Positions 25,968 through 34,641 of a DNA stretch of 64,000 bases are shown in pieces. The notes under the pieces were generated by a model that worked only from the letters and a program-made list of their open reading frames with translations, made no database searches and was not told the origin of the DNA. The stretch comes from Novipirellula artificiosorum (GTDB lineage: Bacteria; Planctomycetota; Planctomycetia; Pirellulales; Pirellulaceae). Within the stretch, counting starts at the first letter, position 1. Each line of letters opens with the position of its first letter. The stretch lies in NCBI RefSeq assembly GCF_007860135.1, contig NZ_SJPV01000009.1, positions 271,896 to 335,895 of the forward strand, read 5' to 3'. A program made the translations under genes and the position numbers.

Positions 25968-27113
25968 TTACTGAGCACTCAGCTGAGCGTACATTTGATC
26001 GATGCCGCGACGAAGCGTCCAAGCTCGTTGCGAGTCGCACTTTTGCTGACTGGCCGACTGAATTACGGAAGTCATGTGGTGCTGGAGCGACTGGTCGATG
26101 TCGGCTGACATCAGTCCGTTCATCGTCTGGTGGTACAGATTGGCACATTCTGAGTGATAGCCCGAGTTGTAGAGGGAAGCTCCCTGAGCGACGGCATGCT
26201 CAATTACCTGGCGAGCCGAAGCGGTTTTAGAGGGAGGCATCAGGACCGAATCGATGATGTGGATGACGCCATTCGATGCGTCGACATCCGTTGCAATCAG
26301 CTTGGAATCGTTGATCATCGCACCAGCGTCGGTGACGCGGATCGAGATCGCCGAACCTTCCAAGGTTTTGGCGGACTTGGCGGCGACGGCATCTTCGGAG
26401 TAAACCCGACCCGACAGAACGTGGTACTTGAGAATGTCGACAAGCTTCTGCTTGTTTTCTGGCTTGAGCAGCGTTCCGACAGTGCCTTCTGGCAACTTGG
26501 CGAAGGCTTCATCGGTGGGTGCGAAGACCGTGAACGGTCCTTCGCTTCCGAGTACTTCTGCCAAACCGGCGGCCGTGGCGGCTGCGAGCAGTGTTTTGAA
26601 CTGTCCGGCTTCAGCAGCAGTTGCTGGAATGGTTTTGTCGGCTGGTAGAATGACCGAGTCGATCACGTGGATCACCCCGTTGTCGCAAACGATGTCGGCC
26701 GTGACGACGGTTGCACCGTCGACCATGACCTTTGAACCGTCAACCTTGATGTCGACGCGTTGGCCGTTGACGGTCTTGGCACCCTTCAGGTCTACAACCT
26801 GTCCTGCCATGACTTTACCGGGTACGACGTGGTAGGTCAGAATGCCGGCTAAAGAGTTCTTGTTTTCAGGCTTTAGCAGAGTTGCGATCGTTCCTTCGGG
26901 CAATTTGGCGAAAGCATCGTCGGTCGGTGCGAAGACAGTGAAAGGTCCATCGCCCTTGAGGGTTTCCACTAGGTCAGCGGCACCCAGTGCGGCTGCTAGG
27001 GTCTTGAACTTTCCTGCTCCCACTGCGGTATCGACGATGTCGGCAGCCATGGCCGAGGTGGATAGCAATGCTCCGAACGCGACAGCCGCGAGGCCCTTCA
27101 GTTGAATCTTCAT
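25968..27113 (-). CDS. Secreted protein with two fasciclin (FAS1) domains
   Basis: A 381-residue exported protein. The signal peptide (MKIQLKGLAAVAFG, cleavage near AMAAD) is followed by two FAS1 domains at about 25-155 and 160-298. Each has the H1 motif (GPFTVFAPTDDAFAKLPEGT, GPFTVFAPTDEAFAKLPEGT), the YH pair (LTYHVVPG, LKYHVLSG) and the H2 motif (NGVIHVIDSVILP, NGVIHIIDSVLMP). A third, helical section (about 300-381) with two Cys and many Gln/His is not part of FAS1 and I do not recognise it. FAS1 domains mediate adhesion in many lineages. The gene heads a set with an ECF sigma and an anti-sigma factor. ATG 27113 is preferred to 27122 because GGA lies about 11 bases before it. Confidence 0.92.
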   Translation of the reverse strand: MKIQLKGLAAVAFGALLSTSAMAADIVDTAVGAGKFKTLAAALGAADLVETLKGDGPFTVFAPTDDAFAKLPEGTIATLLKPENKNSLAGILTYHVVPGKVMAGQVVDLKGAKTVNGQRVDIKVDGSKVMVDGATVVTADIVCDNGVIHVIDSVILPADKTIPATAAEAGQFKTLLAAATAAGLAEVLGSEGPFTVFAPTDEAFAKLPEGTVGTLLKPENKQKLVDILKYHVLSGRVYSEDAVAAKSAKTLEGSAISIRVTDAGAMINDSKLIATDVDASNGVIHIIDSVLMPPSKTASARQVIEHAVAQGASLYNSGYHSECANLYHQTMNGLMSADIDQSLQHHMTSVIQSASQQKCDSQRAWTLRRGIDQMYAQLSAQ

Positions 27114-27524
27114 GTTTGACATCCAAATAGTTGTTGAGTTGTTGCAAAAGTTTCAGGTGACCGGCCGGGTCACAGTACTATTCGCAAGACAGGTCCAACT
27201 GGATGCAAGATTCTAAAATTCTTTTTGGAAACGACAGCTTTCGCATGCATTTCAAGGGGTTTCGCACGTTTCGGTCGTACACCGCCCCGTCAATCGCAAG
27301 CGGTTTTTGGCAGAAAGCCGATAGCCCAAGTCCAATCCATGCCGAAGGATCACCAGTACCTTGCCGCCCGCCATCACGGCTGAGGAAGTTACTCCTTCGC
27401 CCACAGTGGCAAGGGACCTGCCTTCTCCAGCCAGCGATACAGGGAGCCCCATCGCCAATCCTCGGCACGATCGACATGGCTTGCGAGTGGTGCGTTGCGT
27501 TGGGAAGCATCATCGTCTTCTGGC
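27114..27524. other. Upstream region of the FAS1 operon
   Basis: About 400 bases without a gene. The part next to the FAS1 start carries a dyad at 27157-27173 and, on the minus strand, TGAAACTTTT about 40 bases before the ATG, which could be an ECF -35 region with its AAC core. The rest shows nothing. Confidence 0.4.
27157..27173 (-). promoter_or_regulatory. Dyad upstream of the FAS1 operon
   Basis: GTGACCGGCCGGGTCAC has a six-base stem (GTGACC/GGTCAC) around GGCCG, 44 bases before the ATG at 27113. A related 17-mer, GTGACACGTCGGGTCAC, lies at 36417-36433 (14 of 17 bases identical). It may be an operator or an mRNA hairpin near the transcript start. Function is inferred from position only. 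Confidence 0.35.
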
Positions 27525-29651
27525 TTAAAACCGAATGGACTCGATGATTTGTTCGCCCGTTGAGAGGACGTGAACGCGGGCCTCGGCCTGATGTTGGCCT
27601 CTCACTCCCTCGGGCATCTCGTACAGATCGTGGATATCATTCCATTTTCCATTTTTGGACTGGCTGCGGATTTCACGCGTCGGGACGACTTGCCCATCCA
27701 CGGTCAGGCTTAACAACTTGGACAGGGGTTCCTTCAGCAACCCTTGACCGGTGTTGGACCAGGCACAGCGGACTCGGATCGCAATCCCCTTCGCTGGGCA
27801 GCCAGTTTCAAAGGTGTCGTCTGGACCAATCGCGACGAGAGAACTCATCGGTCTCGAATTTTCTCCCTCCAGCCACCAGCTCCATTGCTCCTGCCTCTGT
27901 ATGACATAGTCTGAGAGTGACTGAGACGCTGAGTGCATGATCAGTTGGTTGTCAGTCCGTGCGTCGCGGCGAACAGCGATCGTCCAGTTGTATTGGAGTG
28001 CTTTGAGCCAACCGTCCCAACTAGGTTCCTCCGCCAGGAACAGCGTGCGGAAGCCGGTGGTCATGTCGGCAAACCACCACGGTTGTGGGCCGTGTGCGTC
28101 CTGCAGTGCGACAAATGGAATCTGCCCACGATAAAGATGCAGGAACGGTTCGGTGTCGGTGAAATCGGGGTTGCCGAAATGAAACGTGCTGATCGCGGCG
28201 AATCCCCCACGATCCAACGAGTCATCCAACAACAACCGCACGAGGTCTTCGTTTTCCCCGAATTGCCATATCAAACGTCCACCGGCTTTCTCCAGTGGCT
28301 GCAATCGTTTCTTTCGATACTCGTCCCAAGTCAGTACTTTGCCGCGCGTCAAAGCACCCTCCGCCGCGCTGGCGTTCTCCGCCATGATATCACTCATGTG
28401 ACTGTAAGTCCCTTCGCCGGGAACCTCGATCCAAGTCCCATAGTCTTCGTTGGCAACCGCGAACTGAACCGCCACGCCGTCTTGATCGGCGATCCGCTGG
28501 GCCGCCGCAATCCATTCCGGCTTCGCGTTCTTCGCGCCCCATAGGTGGATTCCCAGTCGCTGAGCGAGCAACACGGCATCGCGAGGACTGCCGGTTCCAT
28601 GGGACTGAATTTGAGCAGAGAAAACTCTCAACTTTTGGGGAAGTGGGACCGCCTGGGTGGCACCGGAAGTTTGAGTCCTTTGGAGACGCAGCCGATCTGC
28701 CTCTGCGGCGATTTCCAAGCTGGCGAGTGCATCAACGGCGTGATAGGTCGACAACGGATTGGACAGCCAACCCGGCCGCTCCGCAAAACCATCATCGGGA
28801 TTCTTCAGGCTGCGAAGAAACGTTGCCGCAGCCTGTTGGTCGAGCGGCTTGGCATTGAACAGTTGGAGTGAACGCAGAGCGGCTCGCGTGTAGGTGACCG
28901 TGCTCCGTGCGGACATGGATGGGTTGGGTTGCCAGGTGAATCCCCCGTCGTTTTGCTGACACGCTTGCAACCATGGGACCAGACGCTCTCGCAATTCACT
29001 GACCTGCCCGAACAAACTTGCCGCTTGCAACCCCCACCATGTTGCGACGACGTGACCGTCGCTGCCATCGTCGCTGGGTGTGTTGTTGAAGCTGCCGTTG
29101 GGACGTCGGCGCTGAGCAACATACACTCGCATGGGTTCGTTCAAATCATCCCACGACAGATTTAATTTGTCTCTGCAAAGCAGGGTTGCAATCTGCTTGC
29201 AGAAGATTGGATAGGCATGCTTCTCATATTGGTTGGCGTAGGGAATCGGCGCTTTCCAACGAACGGCCTTCGCATGAAACGCCGAAACATCCTGGCCGAG
29301 CCACTGCAACGTCTCGATCTGTTGCAAATCGAATTCTCGATAGTGCTGCTTCGGCGGCTTGAAAGCCGCCGGATGTTCGCGTCGCACAAACTCCGCCAGC
29401 ATCTCGACGTCGGTCAACTCAATTTGTAACGCGACGCAACAGCCAACCACGGCATGCGTCGCAACCAAGTGAGAGCCGGGCTGATCACTCCAGCCGAAAC
29501 CGCCATCGGGTTTGCGAAGCCCCATCAGGTAGTCTCGGAAACCCGACTCGGCGGCGTTCAGGCGTCCGCCCGTCACCCCAACGCAGCCAGCAAACGCCAA
29601 GGATTGCAACGCAACACGTCGCGAAAGTCGCGCACCCGATTGATCGATCAT
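27525..29651 (-). CDS. Tat-exported protein with prenyltransferase/squalene-oxidase-type toroid repeats
   Basis: A 708-residue protein. A twin-arginine-like leader (LSRRVALQSLAFAGCVG, about 8-24) suggests folded export. The first half (about 40-340) contains alpha-toroid repeats of the prenyltransferase/squalene-cyclase superfamily: LRKPDGGFGWSDQPGSHLV, RRPNGSFNN, QNDGGFTWQPN and KNPDDGFAERPG, each with the G-G-(F/S) turn followed by a helix. The second half (about 350-708) is a separate domain with HGTGSPRDAVLLAQRLGIHL, WEYRKKRL-like helices, FHFGNPDF and QDAHGPQPWWFADM; its His/Asp pattern recalls a PHP-like hydrolase but I cannot prove that. No DxDD cyclase motif is seen, so it is probably not a terpene cyclase. 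It stands alone on the minus strand, divergent from nothing intact. Confidence 0.7.
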   Translation of the reverse strand: MIDQSGARLSRRVALQSLAFAGCVGVTGGRLNAAESGFRDYLMGLRKPDGGFGWSDQPGSHLVATHAVVGCCVALQIELTDVEMLAEFVRREHPAAFKPPKQHYREFDLQQIETLQWLGQDVSAFHAKAVRWKAPIPYANQYEKHAYPIFCKQIATLLCRDKLNLSWDDLNEPMRVYVAQRRRPNGSFNNTPSDDGSDGHVVATWWGLQAASLFGQVSELRERLVPWLQACQQNDGGFTWQPNPSMSARSTVTYTRAALRSLQLFNAKPLDQQAAATFLRSLKNPDDGFAERPGWLSNPLSTYHAVDALASLEIAAEADRLRLQRTQTSGATQAVPLPQKLRVFSAQIQSHGTGSPRDAVLLAQRLGIHLWGAKNAKPEWIAAAQRIADQDGVAVQFAVANEDYGTWIEVPGEGTYSHMSDIMAENASAAEGALTRGKVLTWDEYRKKRLQPLEKAGGRLIWQFGENEDLVRLLLDDSLDRGGFAAISTFHFGNPDFTDTEPFLHLYRGQIPFVALQDAHGPQPWWFADMTTGFRTLFLAEEPSWDGWLKALQYNWTIAVRRDARTDNQLIMHSASQSLSDYVIQRQEQWSWWLEGENSRPMSSLVAIGPDDTFETGCPAKGIAIRVRCAWSNTGQGLLKEPLSKLLSLTVDGQVVPTREIRSQSKNGKWNDIHDLYEMPEGVRGQHQAEARVHVLSTGEQIIESIRF

Positions 29652-29825
29652 GTCCTGGCACCGAAAGAGTTTGTATCGTTTGTCACTTTTTAGGCCTCCA
29701 CGGGAAGGTCTCGATGTCGACCCGTGCTTCACTCATCCGTCGTTCCGCTTTAGCAATTTGATCTGGGCTGTTCTGCTGGCCCTTGTTACCTATCGTAACC
29801 AACAATCATTGGACACCGGCGCGTC
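29652..29825. other. Short non-coding stretch upstream of the toroid gene
   Basis: No gene supported. It should contain the promoter of the minus-strand Tat-exported protein. Confidence 0.3.
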
Positions 29826-29828
29826 CCT

Positions 29829-30098
29829 TCAAAAACCTCGGTTCTGGGTATTACGCATGTTTCCATTGGATGAGCCCTTGTCTAGCACGCCCGTCGAAGC
29901 TTTGAGGACGTTCAGTTGCCACCAACCGGCTTGGTCGTTGGCTGGTTTGATCTCTTGTCGATCCACGGAAACCTGAGTGCCGATGTAATTCGCCACCTGT
30001 CGGCCACTTGAGTCCGTCAATGTGGCGGAGGCGGTCTCTCCCGGAGGAGATGCTTTTCTAGCTCTCTCAACTGGCCGGCTTCGGAGGAACCCTAGCAT
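29829..30098 (-). pseudogene. C-terminal fragment of an unrecognised protein
   Basis: An 89-codon minus-strand frame includes ATLTDSSGRQVANYIGTQ and AGWWQLNVLKASTG, a beta-rich style typical of the end of a secreted planctomycete protein. There is no start with a ribosome site and no signal peptide. I do not recognise the family. It lies just downstream of the Gfo/Idh fragment on the same strand and may be part of the same decayed cluster. Confidence 0.3.
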
Positions 30099-30110
30099 TA
30101 TCGACCGGCG

Positions 30111-31042
30111 CTACGCCTTGATCGTGTACGGCTCGCGCTGCGGCCGAGCTACCCATGTGGCCGCCTCTTTGTCACCAACGATTTGCTCTTCGGTCGAATC
30201 CCACGTTAGCTTCCGTCCCAGTCGAAGCGAGATGTTCGTCAAGTGACACGCGGTAATCGTTCGATGCTGGATCCGGACGGGCGAGACCGGCTCCTCTCGC
30301 GTCGAGCAGCAGTGAAAGAAGTTCCCCATATGATCCAGGCTTGGCTTGGCTCGCCATGCGTCGCTTGGCAGGGGCGTCTCCTTCAACTCTTCGACCGGGC
30401 CTCCGTAGACACCGCCCCGATTGACGAAGACACGTCCTTTGTCGCCGATGAACATGATGCCGTTTCGGTCGAAGGCTTTGATTTCGTCTGGACAGTCCTC
30501 TCCGAAGAGGGCGTTGGTTTTTTCTGGCGTCATGGCTTCGTGCCCAAGGGCGACGCCGCCGTAGAGTCGCCGATCGTTGATCGAGGAGAAGTAGAGCAGT
30601 TCGACGCCGCCGGGATAGGTCATTCGGGAGAAAAAGCGATCAGCCGTATTGAAACAGCCCTCGCGGCCTTTGTTCGGGAATATGCCGCGCGCTTCGATCG
30701 ACGTCGGGCCGGTCAATTCGCAATCAGCACCCCAATGAGCAATATCCATATGATGGTTGCCCCAGTCGGTGATGATCCCTCCAGCGTATTCATACCACCA
30801 ACGGAAATTCTGATGGGTCCGTTGTCGACAATATTCGTGCTGCGGTGCTTGCCCTTGATAGAGGTCCCAATCGAGTTGCTTCGGCACGTCGGTCGCTTCA
30901 AACGGGCCAGCCTTGGTGCTGTAGTACGGCAGCGCGACCCTTGGCCTCCGACACCAATCGCACCGATTCGTGGCCGATCGTTTTTCGATGTCGGCGTTTG
31001 GGCACCAGCTTGTCTGGCGGTTAGCCAATAGGGAGCTATCAA
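30111..31042 (-). pseudogene. Gfo/Idh/MocA-family oxidoreductase with internal deletion
   Basis: Two frames together represent one gene. The 5' part (31042 to about 30950) reads MIAPYWLTARQAGAQ and RPRIGAIGVGGQGS, a start followed by the NAD-binding G-x-G-x-x-G loop. After about 95 bases the family pattern jumps to another frame: EATDVPKQLDWDLYQGQAP, QNFRWWYEYAGGIITDWGNH (active-site region with H-H-x-D in NHHMDIAHW), and on to a normal end at PYTIKA. About 120-150 residues of the Rossmann domain and the EKP motif are missing between, with a frame change. The Tat-type leader expected before MIAPYW is also cut. It cannot make an active dehydrogenase. Confidence 0.75.
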
Positions 31043-31045
31043 AGC

Positions 31046-32497
31046 TTACCATTGAGTCCTGGTCAGTACCCAGTCACCGTACTTGCACCGGGCTTCGCGC
31101 CTCAGCAGGTCAACTTCGATCTCGATCCGTCGTCAAAGGACCTCGATTTTGAGTTGAAAGTCGGCAACCCTCTCACTCTTGAAATCGTTGACCACGACGG
31201 TCAGCCGATCCCAGATGTCTATGTTGGGATCGGCCAGTGGCGAGGGACCGAAGCGATCTACAACGAAAAGCGCTCCAGTGTTCCTGAGAGTGGGATTCCA
31301 AGAAAATCGGATTCCAAGGGGATCTACCAATGGGACTGGGCTCCCGAAGACGCGGTTGTCTATCGCCTCGGCAAACAGGGGTTTGTAACGACGGAAGTCG
31401 GGTTGGTTGCCAGGGAACAGCCACACCGAATCGAATTGTCGCCGCAAATGAAAATTTTTGGCACGGTGACCGACAAGCAAACAGGCAAGCCGATCGGAGA
31501 GTTTTCGGTCGTGCCTGTGAAGGCTTTTCGACCCGACTTCTACTCAACCAGTTTTCAAGATCGCCTCCAAGCGAAGGAGGGTAAGTTCGAGATTCCAATT
31601 GAAAGCCATGGGCAGACGGGCAACCGCTACATGGTCCGAATCGAAGCCGACGGTTACCGGACCGCCTTTTCAAACAAGTCGATGGAAGTTGGAGACGCTC
31701 CACTGCGTGAAGACTTTCAATTAGAGTCTGCGGCGCCAATTGAAGCTCAAGTGGTGAATCCGGATGGCACACGCGCCTTCGATTTCATGGTGGCGGTCGG
31801 TACACCAACGTCGGCTCCGCAATTTCGAATGGAGCGTCCCGATTCCAGCTTCGGAATTGCGATGAAAATCTCTGGCAATAGCCGATTTGAGCTTCCTGCC
31901 ACATTCGAGCCGCAACTCGTCAGGGTTTTCAACGATCGCAGGTTCGCAGAGATTGACCTGCCATCGGATGGAACCCTTGGGAAGGTTCGCCAATGACGTC
32001 GAGTCAGTCGATCGCAGTCAAGCTGCAGCCAGGTGAAACGAAGAGCCTACGCTTGGGCAGTGAAGGCAGGCGAGTTGTGGGAAAAGTCATCGCGACGGGG
32101 CGCGACAATGACGGTTTAAGCAAGCAGTGGTCAATCAACTATCTCATCAGCCGCAAGCCTGGGCTGCCGCTACCCGAAGACGCTGAATCGCAGAACATTG
32201 CTACCGATCAAATGGTTGATCAGTCCATGCTGCAAAGTGACGACTTCTCCCCATGGCTTGGTACAAAGCCGCACCATTACGTCAAACTCAGCGAAGACGG
32301 AATGCTGCAAATCGACGGCGTTCCACCCGGCCAGTACGACTTGGTGATCCAGTTGTACGAGCAACCAGCGGGTTGCTTGGTGGAAACGATTGGCCAAGAG
32401 ATCCTTCCGGTTTCGATCGAAGCCGGATCGAGCACGAAGGATCTGGCCGAAATCAAAGTCGAGTGTCGCAGCGGACCGAGGATCGGATTGTACGGGA
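31046..32497 (+). pseudogene. Carboxypeptidase-regulatory-like protein, truncated and frame-broken
   Basis: The first frame (about 31046-31996) lacks a start and opens inside a repeat (SPGQYPVTVLAPGFAPQQV), then continues with beta-sandwich units (NPLTLEIVDHDGQPIPDVYV, QMKIFGTVTDKQTGKPIGEF, IEAQVVNPDGTRAFDF) to DLPSDGTLGKVRQ-stop. A second frame (from 31993) takes up the same protein type: SIAVKLQPGETKSLRLG, GRRVVGKVIATG and DGVPPGQYDLVIQLYEQP. It ends abruptly after VECRSGPRIG near 32480. Family members carry many such units on a secreted or membrane-anchored chain. The change of frame at 31992 looks like an internal deletion, and both ends are cut, the right one directly at the carboxylase gene. 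Confidence 0.7.
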
Positions 32498-32505
32498 GGA
32501 TTCAT

Positions 32506-34500
32506 TCAATTCGCCGATTCGTATTCCAAGATCGGTTGATCCACTGCCAACGTGTCACCAACGTTGGCAAGGACCTTCGCCACGATTCCATCCTGCTCAG
32601 CCAGCAACACATTCTCCATCTTCATCGCCTCCACCACAGCCAGATCCTGGCCGGATCGGACTTCACTACCCGGCTGCACTTTCAATTGGGTGAGCAGACC
32701 CGGCATGGGAGAAAGCAAGAACTTCGACATATCCGGCGGTTCTTTGACCGGCATGCAGGCCAACAGCTCTGCGGCGCGAGCTGTCAAAACCATGATGTCC
32801 AACTGCGATCCCCGATGAAACAGGCGGTAAAACAGGTTTCGCCGTTCCACCTGAATACAGCATAACTGACCATTGACCGTTCCACGGAACAAGGGTTGGC
32901 CGAACTGCCAATCGCTCAACACGAGATACGACTCGGAACCGTAAATCACTTGATGACCACCGTCGACGGGTCGGATCTCAACCAGGGACGGATGACCGTC
33001 GAACAGGATGACCCAGTGATCATCCGCCTTTTGTTCATACCCGGGCATTTGGCCGCTAATCCCGGCGGCCCGGTCCATGTAGGATCGGTGAATCGCCGCC
33101 GCCACGACAATCAGTAAAGCGGGATTGTCGTGGACCAGATCGGAGGGGTGGAATCCGTCTGGATAAACTTCCGCGATCATGTTCGTGCTGATGTCGCCTT
33201 TGCGGAACCGCGAATGCTCGATCAACGCAGAAAGAAAACTGATATTGTGCGACACGCCGCGAACATAAAACTCATTGAGTGCTTCACGCATGTGGTCGAT
33301 CGCGCTGTCGCGGGTCATGCCAAAGGTAATCAGCTTGGCGATCATGGGATCGTAGTGCATCGATACTTCGCCACCCTCAAAGACGCCCGTATCCACGCGA
33401 ACGGTATCGGAGGCAGGTGGCGCCAAGTATCGGACGAGTCGCCCGATACTCGGCAGGAAGCCGCGTAACGGATCTTCGGCATAGACTCTGGCCTCAATGG
33501 CCCACCCATTGAGCTGGACGTCCGACTGAGCCAAGGGGAGCACTTCCCCGGCAGCGACACGAATCATTAACTCCACCAAATCGAGTCCGGTCACAAACTC
33601 GGTCACCGGGTGCTCTACCTGAAGCCGAGTATTCATCTCCAGAAAGTAGAAATGGTGGTCACGATCGACAATGAACTCAACGGTGCCAGCCGACTCGTAG
33701 TGGACCGACCGCGCCAGTGCCACCGCTTGGGCCCCCATCGCCGATCGCGTCTCATCGTTCAGGAAGGGGGAAGGCGCTTCTTCGATCACTTTCTGGTGGC
33801 GCCGTTGCAGCGAACACTCTCGCTCACCAAGATGAATCACGTTACCGTGTTTGTCGGCTACGACTTGGATTTCAATGTGCCTTGGCTGTACGATGAACTT
33901 TTCGATGAAGACCCGATCATCGCCAAAGGATGTTCTGGCTTCCCCGGTGGCGCGTTCAAATCCCTCGCGGCACTCGTCATCGTTACTCGCAGTACGCATC
34001 CCTTTACCACCACCTCCAGCGCTGGCTTTGAGCATGACGGGGTAGCCTATCTGCTGGGCAACCCGAACGGCTGCATCGGCCGACTCGATGATGTCGGCAC
34101 ATCCGGGGACGGTATTGACTCCTGCCTCATGAGCCAGTTTCTTCGAGGTAATCTTGTCTCCCATGCTTTGGATTGCATGGACATTCGGACCGATGAACAC
34201 GATTCCCTCGCTTGCCAGTCGTTCGGCAAAGGCGGCGTTTTCGGACAGGAATCCGTAGCCGGGATGAACCGCTTGTGCGCCCGTGTCCAAACACGCTTTC
34301 ACAATCTTGTTGATGTCAAGATAGCTTTGTGCCGAAGGCGGAGGACCGATGTGGACTGCTTCGTCGGCCATCGAGACGTGCAGCGCGTCACGGTCCGCAT
34401 CGGAATAGACTGCCACCGTGGCAATGCCCATGCGGCGGGCGGTCTTGATCACACGGCATGCAATTTCACCGCGGTTGGCGATCAGGATTTTGTTAAACAT
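32506..34500 (-). CDS. Acyl-CoA carboxylase alpha subunit (biotin carboxylase plus BCCP), probably propionyl-CoA
   Basis: A 664-residue enzyme. The biotin carboxylase domain (about 1-450) starts MFNKILIANRGEIACRVI and has the ATP-grasp glycine loop KASAGGGGKGM at 158-168, FIEKF, RHIEIQ, and ECSLQRRHQK with EMNTRLQVEHPVTE near 290. A linker domain follows, and the C-terminal biotinyl domain carries VVEAMKMEN with the biotin-accepting Lys at 627. The architecture and length match alpha subunits of propionyl/methylcrotonyl-CoA carboxylases. It uses ATP and bicarbonate to charge biotin, then passes CO2 to the beta subunit encoded 141 bases upstream on the same strand. All catalytic motifs are present, and the gene is intact although its 3' neighbour is a truncated gene. 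Confidence 0.93.
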   Translation of the reverse strand: MFNKILIANRGEIACRVIKTARRMGIATVAVYSDADRDALHVSMADEAVHIGPPPSAQSYLDINKIVKACLDTGAQAVHPGYGFLSENAAFAERLASEGIVFIGPNVHAIQSMGDKITSKKLAHEAGVNTVPGCADIIESADAAVRVAQQIGYPVMLKASAGGGGKGMRTASNDDECREGFERATGEARTSFGDDRVFIEKFIVQPRHIEIQVVADKHGNVIHLGERECSLQRRHQKVIEEAPSPFLNDETRSAMGAQAVALARSVHYESAGTVEFIVDRDHHFYFLEMNTRLQVEHPVTEFVTGLDLVELMIRVAAGEVLPLAQSDVQLNGWAIEARVYAEDPLRGFLPSIGRLVRYLAPPASDTVRVDTGVFEGGEVSMHYDPMIAKLITFGMTRDSAIDHMREALNEFYVRGVSHNISFLSALIEHSRFRKGDISTNMIAEVYPDGFHPSDLVHDNPALLIVVAAAIHRSYMDRAAGISGQMPGYEQKADDHWVILFDGHPSLVEIRPVDGGHQVIYGSESYLVLSDWQFGQPLFRGTVNGQLCCIQVERRNLFYRLFHRGSQLDIMVLTARAAELLACMPVKEPPDMSKFLLSPMPGLLTQLKVQPGSEVRSGQDLAVVEAMKMENVLLAEQDGIVAKVLANVGDTLAVDQPILEYESAN

Positions 34501-34641
34501 GAATAGTATCTTGCGCTCGAATTTCGTTGTCCGTCGATCCAGGTTGCCTGATCAACAAAGCATGGCCGCAAAAAGGATGTCGTGGGATGGCTTCAACAGG
34601 CCGTCCTACAAACGAAGCAGAGATTCAATTCTGGCACGATC

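Noticed and set aside
31173..31772. 199-codon minus-strand frame
   Set aside because: Antisense to clear carboxypeptidase-regulatory-like sequence; Arg/Ser/Pro-rich shadow.
33610..34506. Long antisense frame over the carboxylase alpha gene
   Set aside because: Mirror of a strongly coding minus-strand gene with all catalytic motifs.
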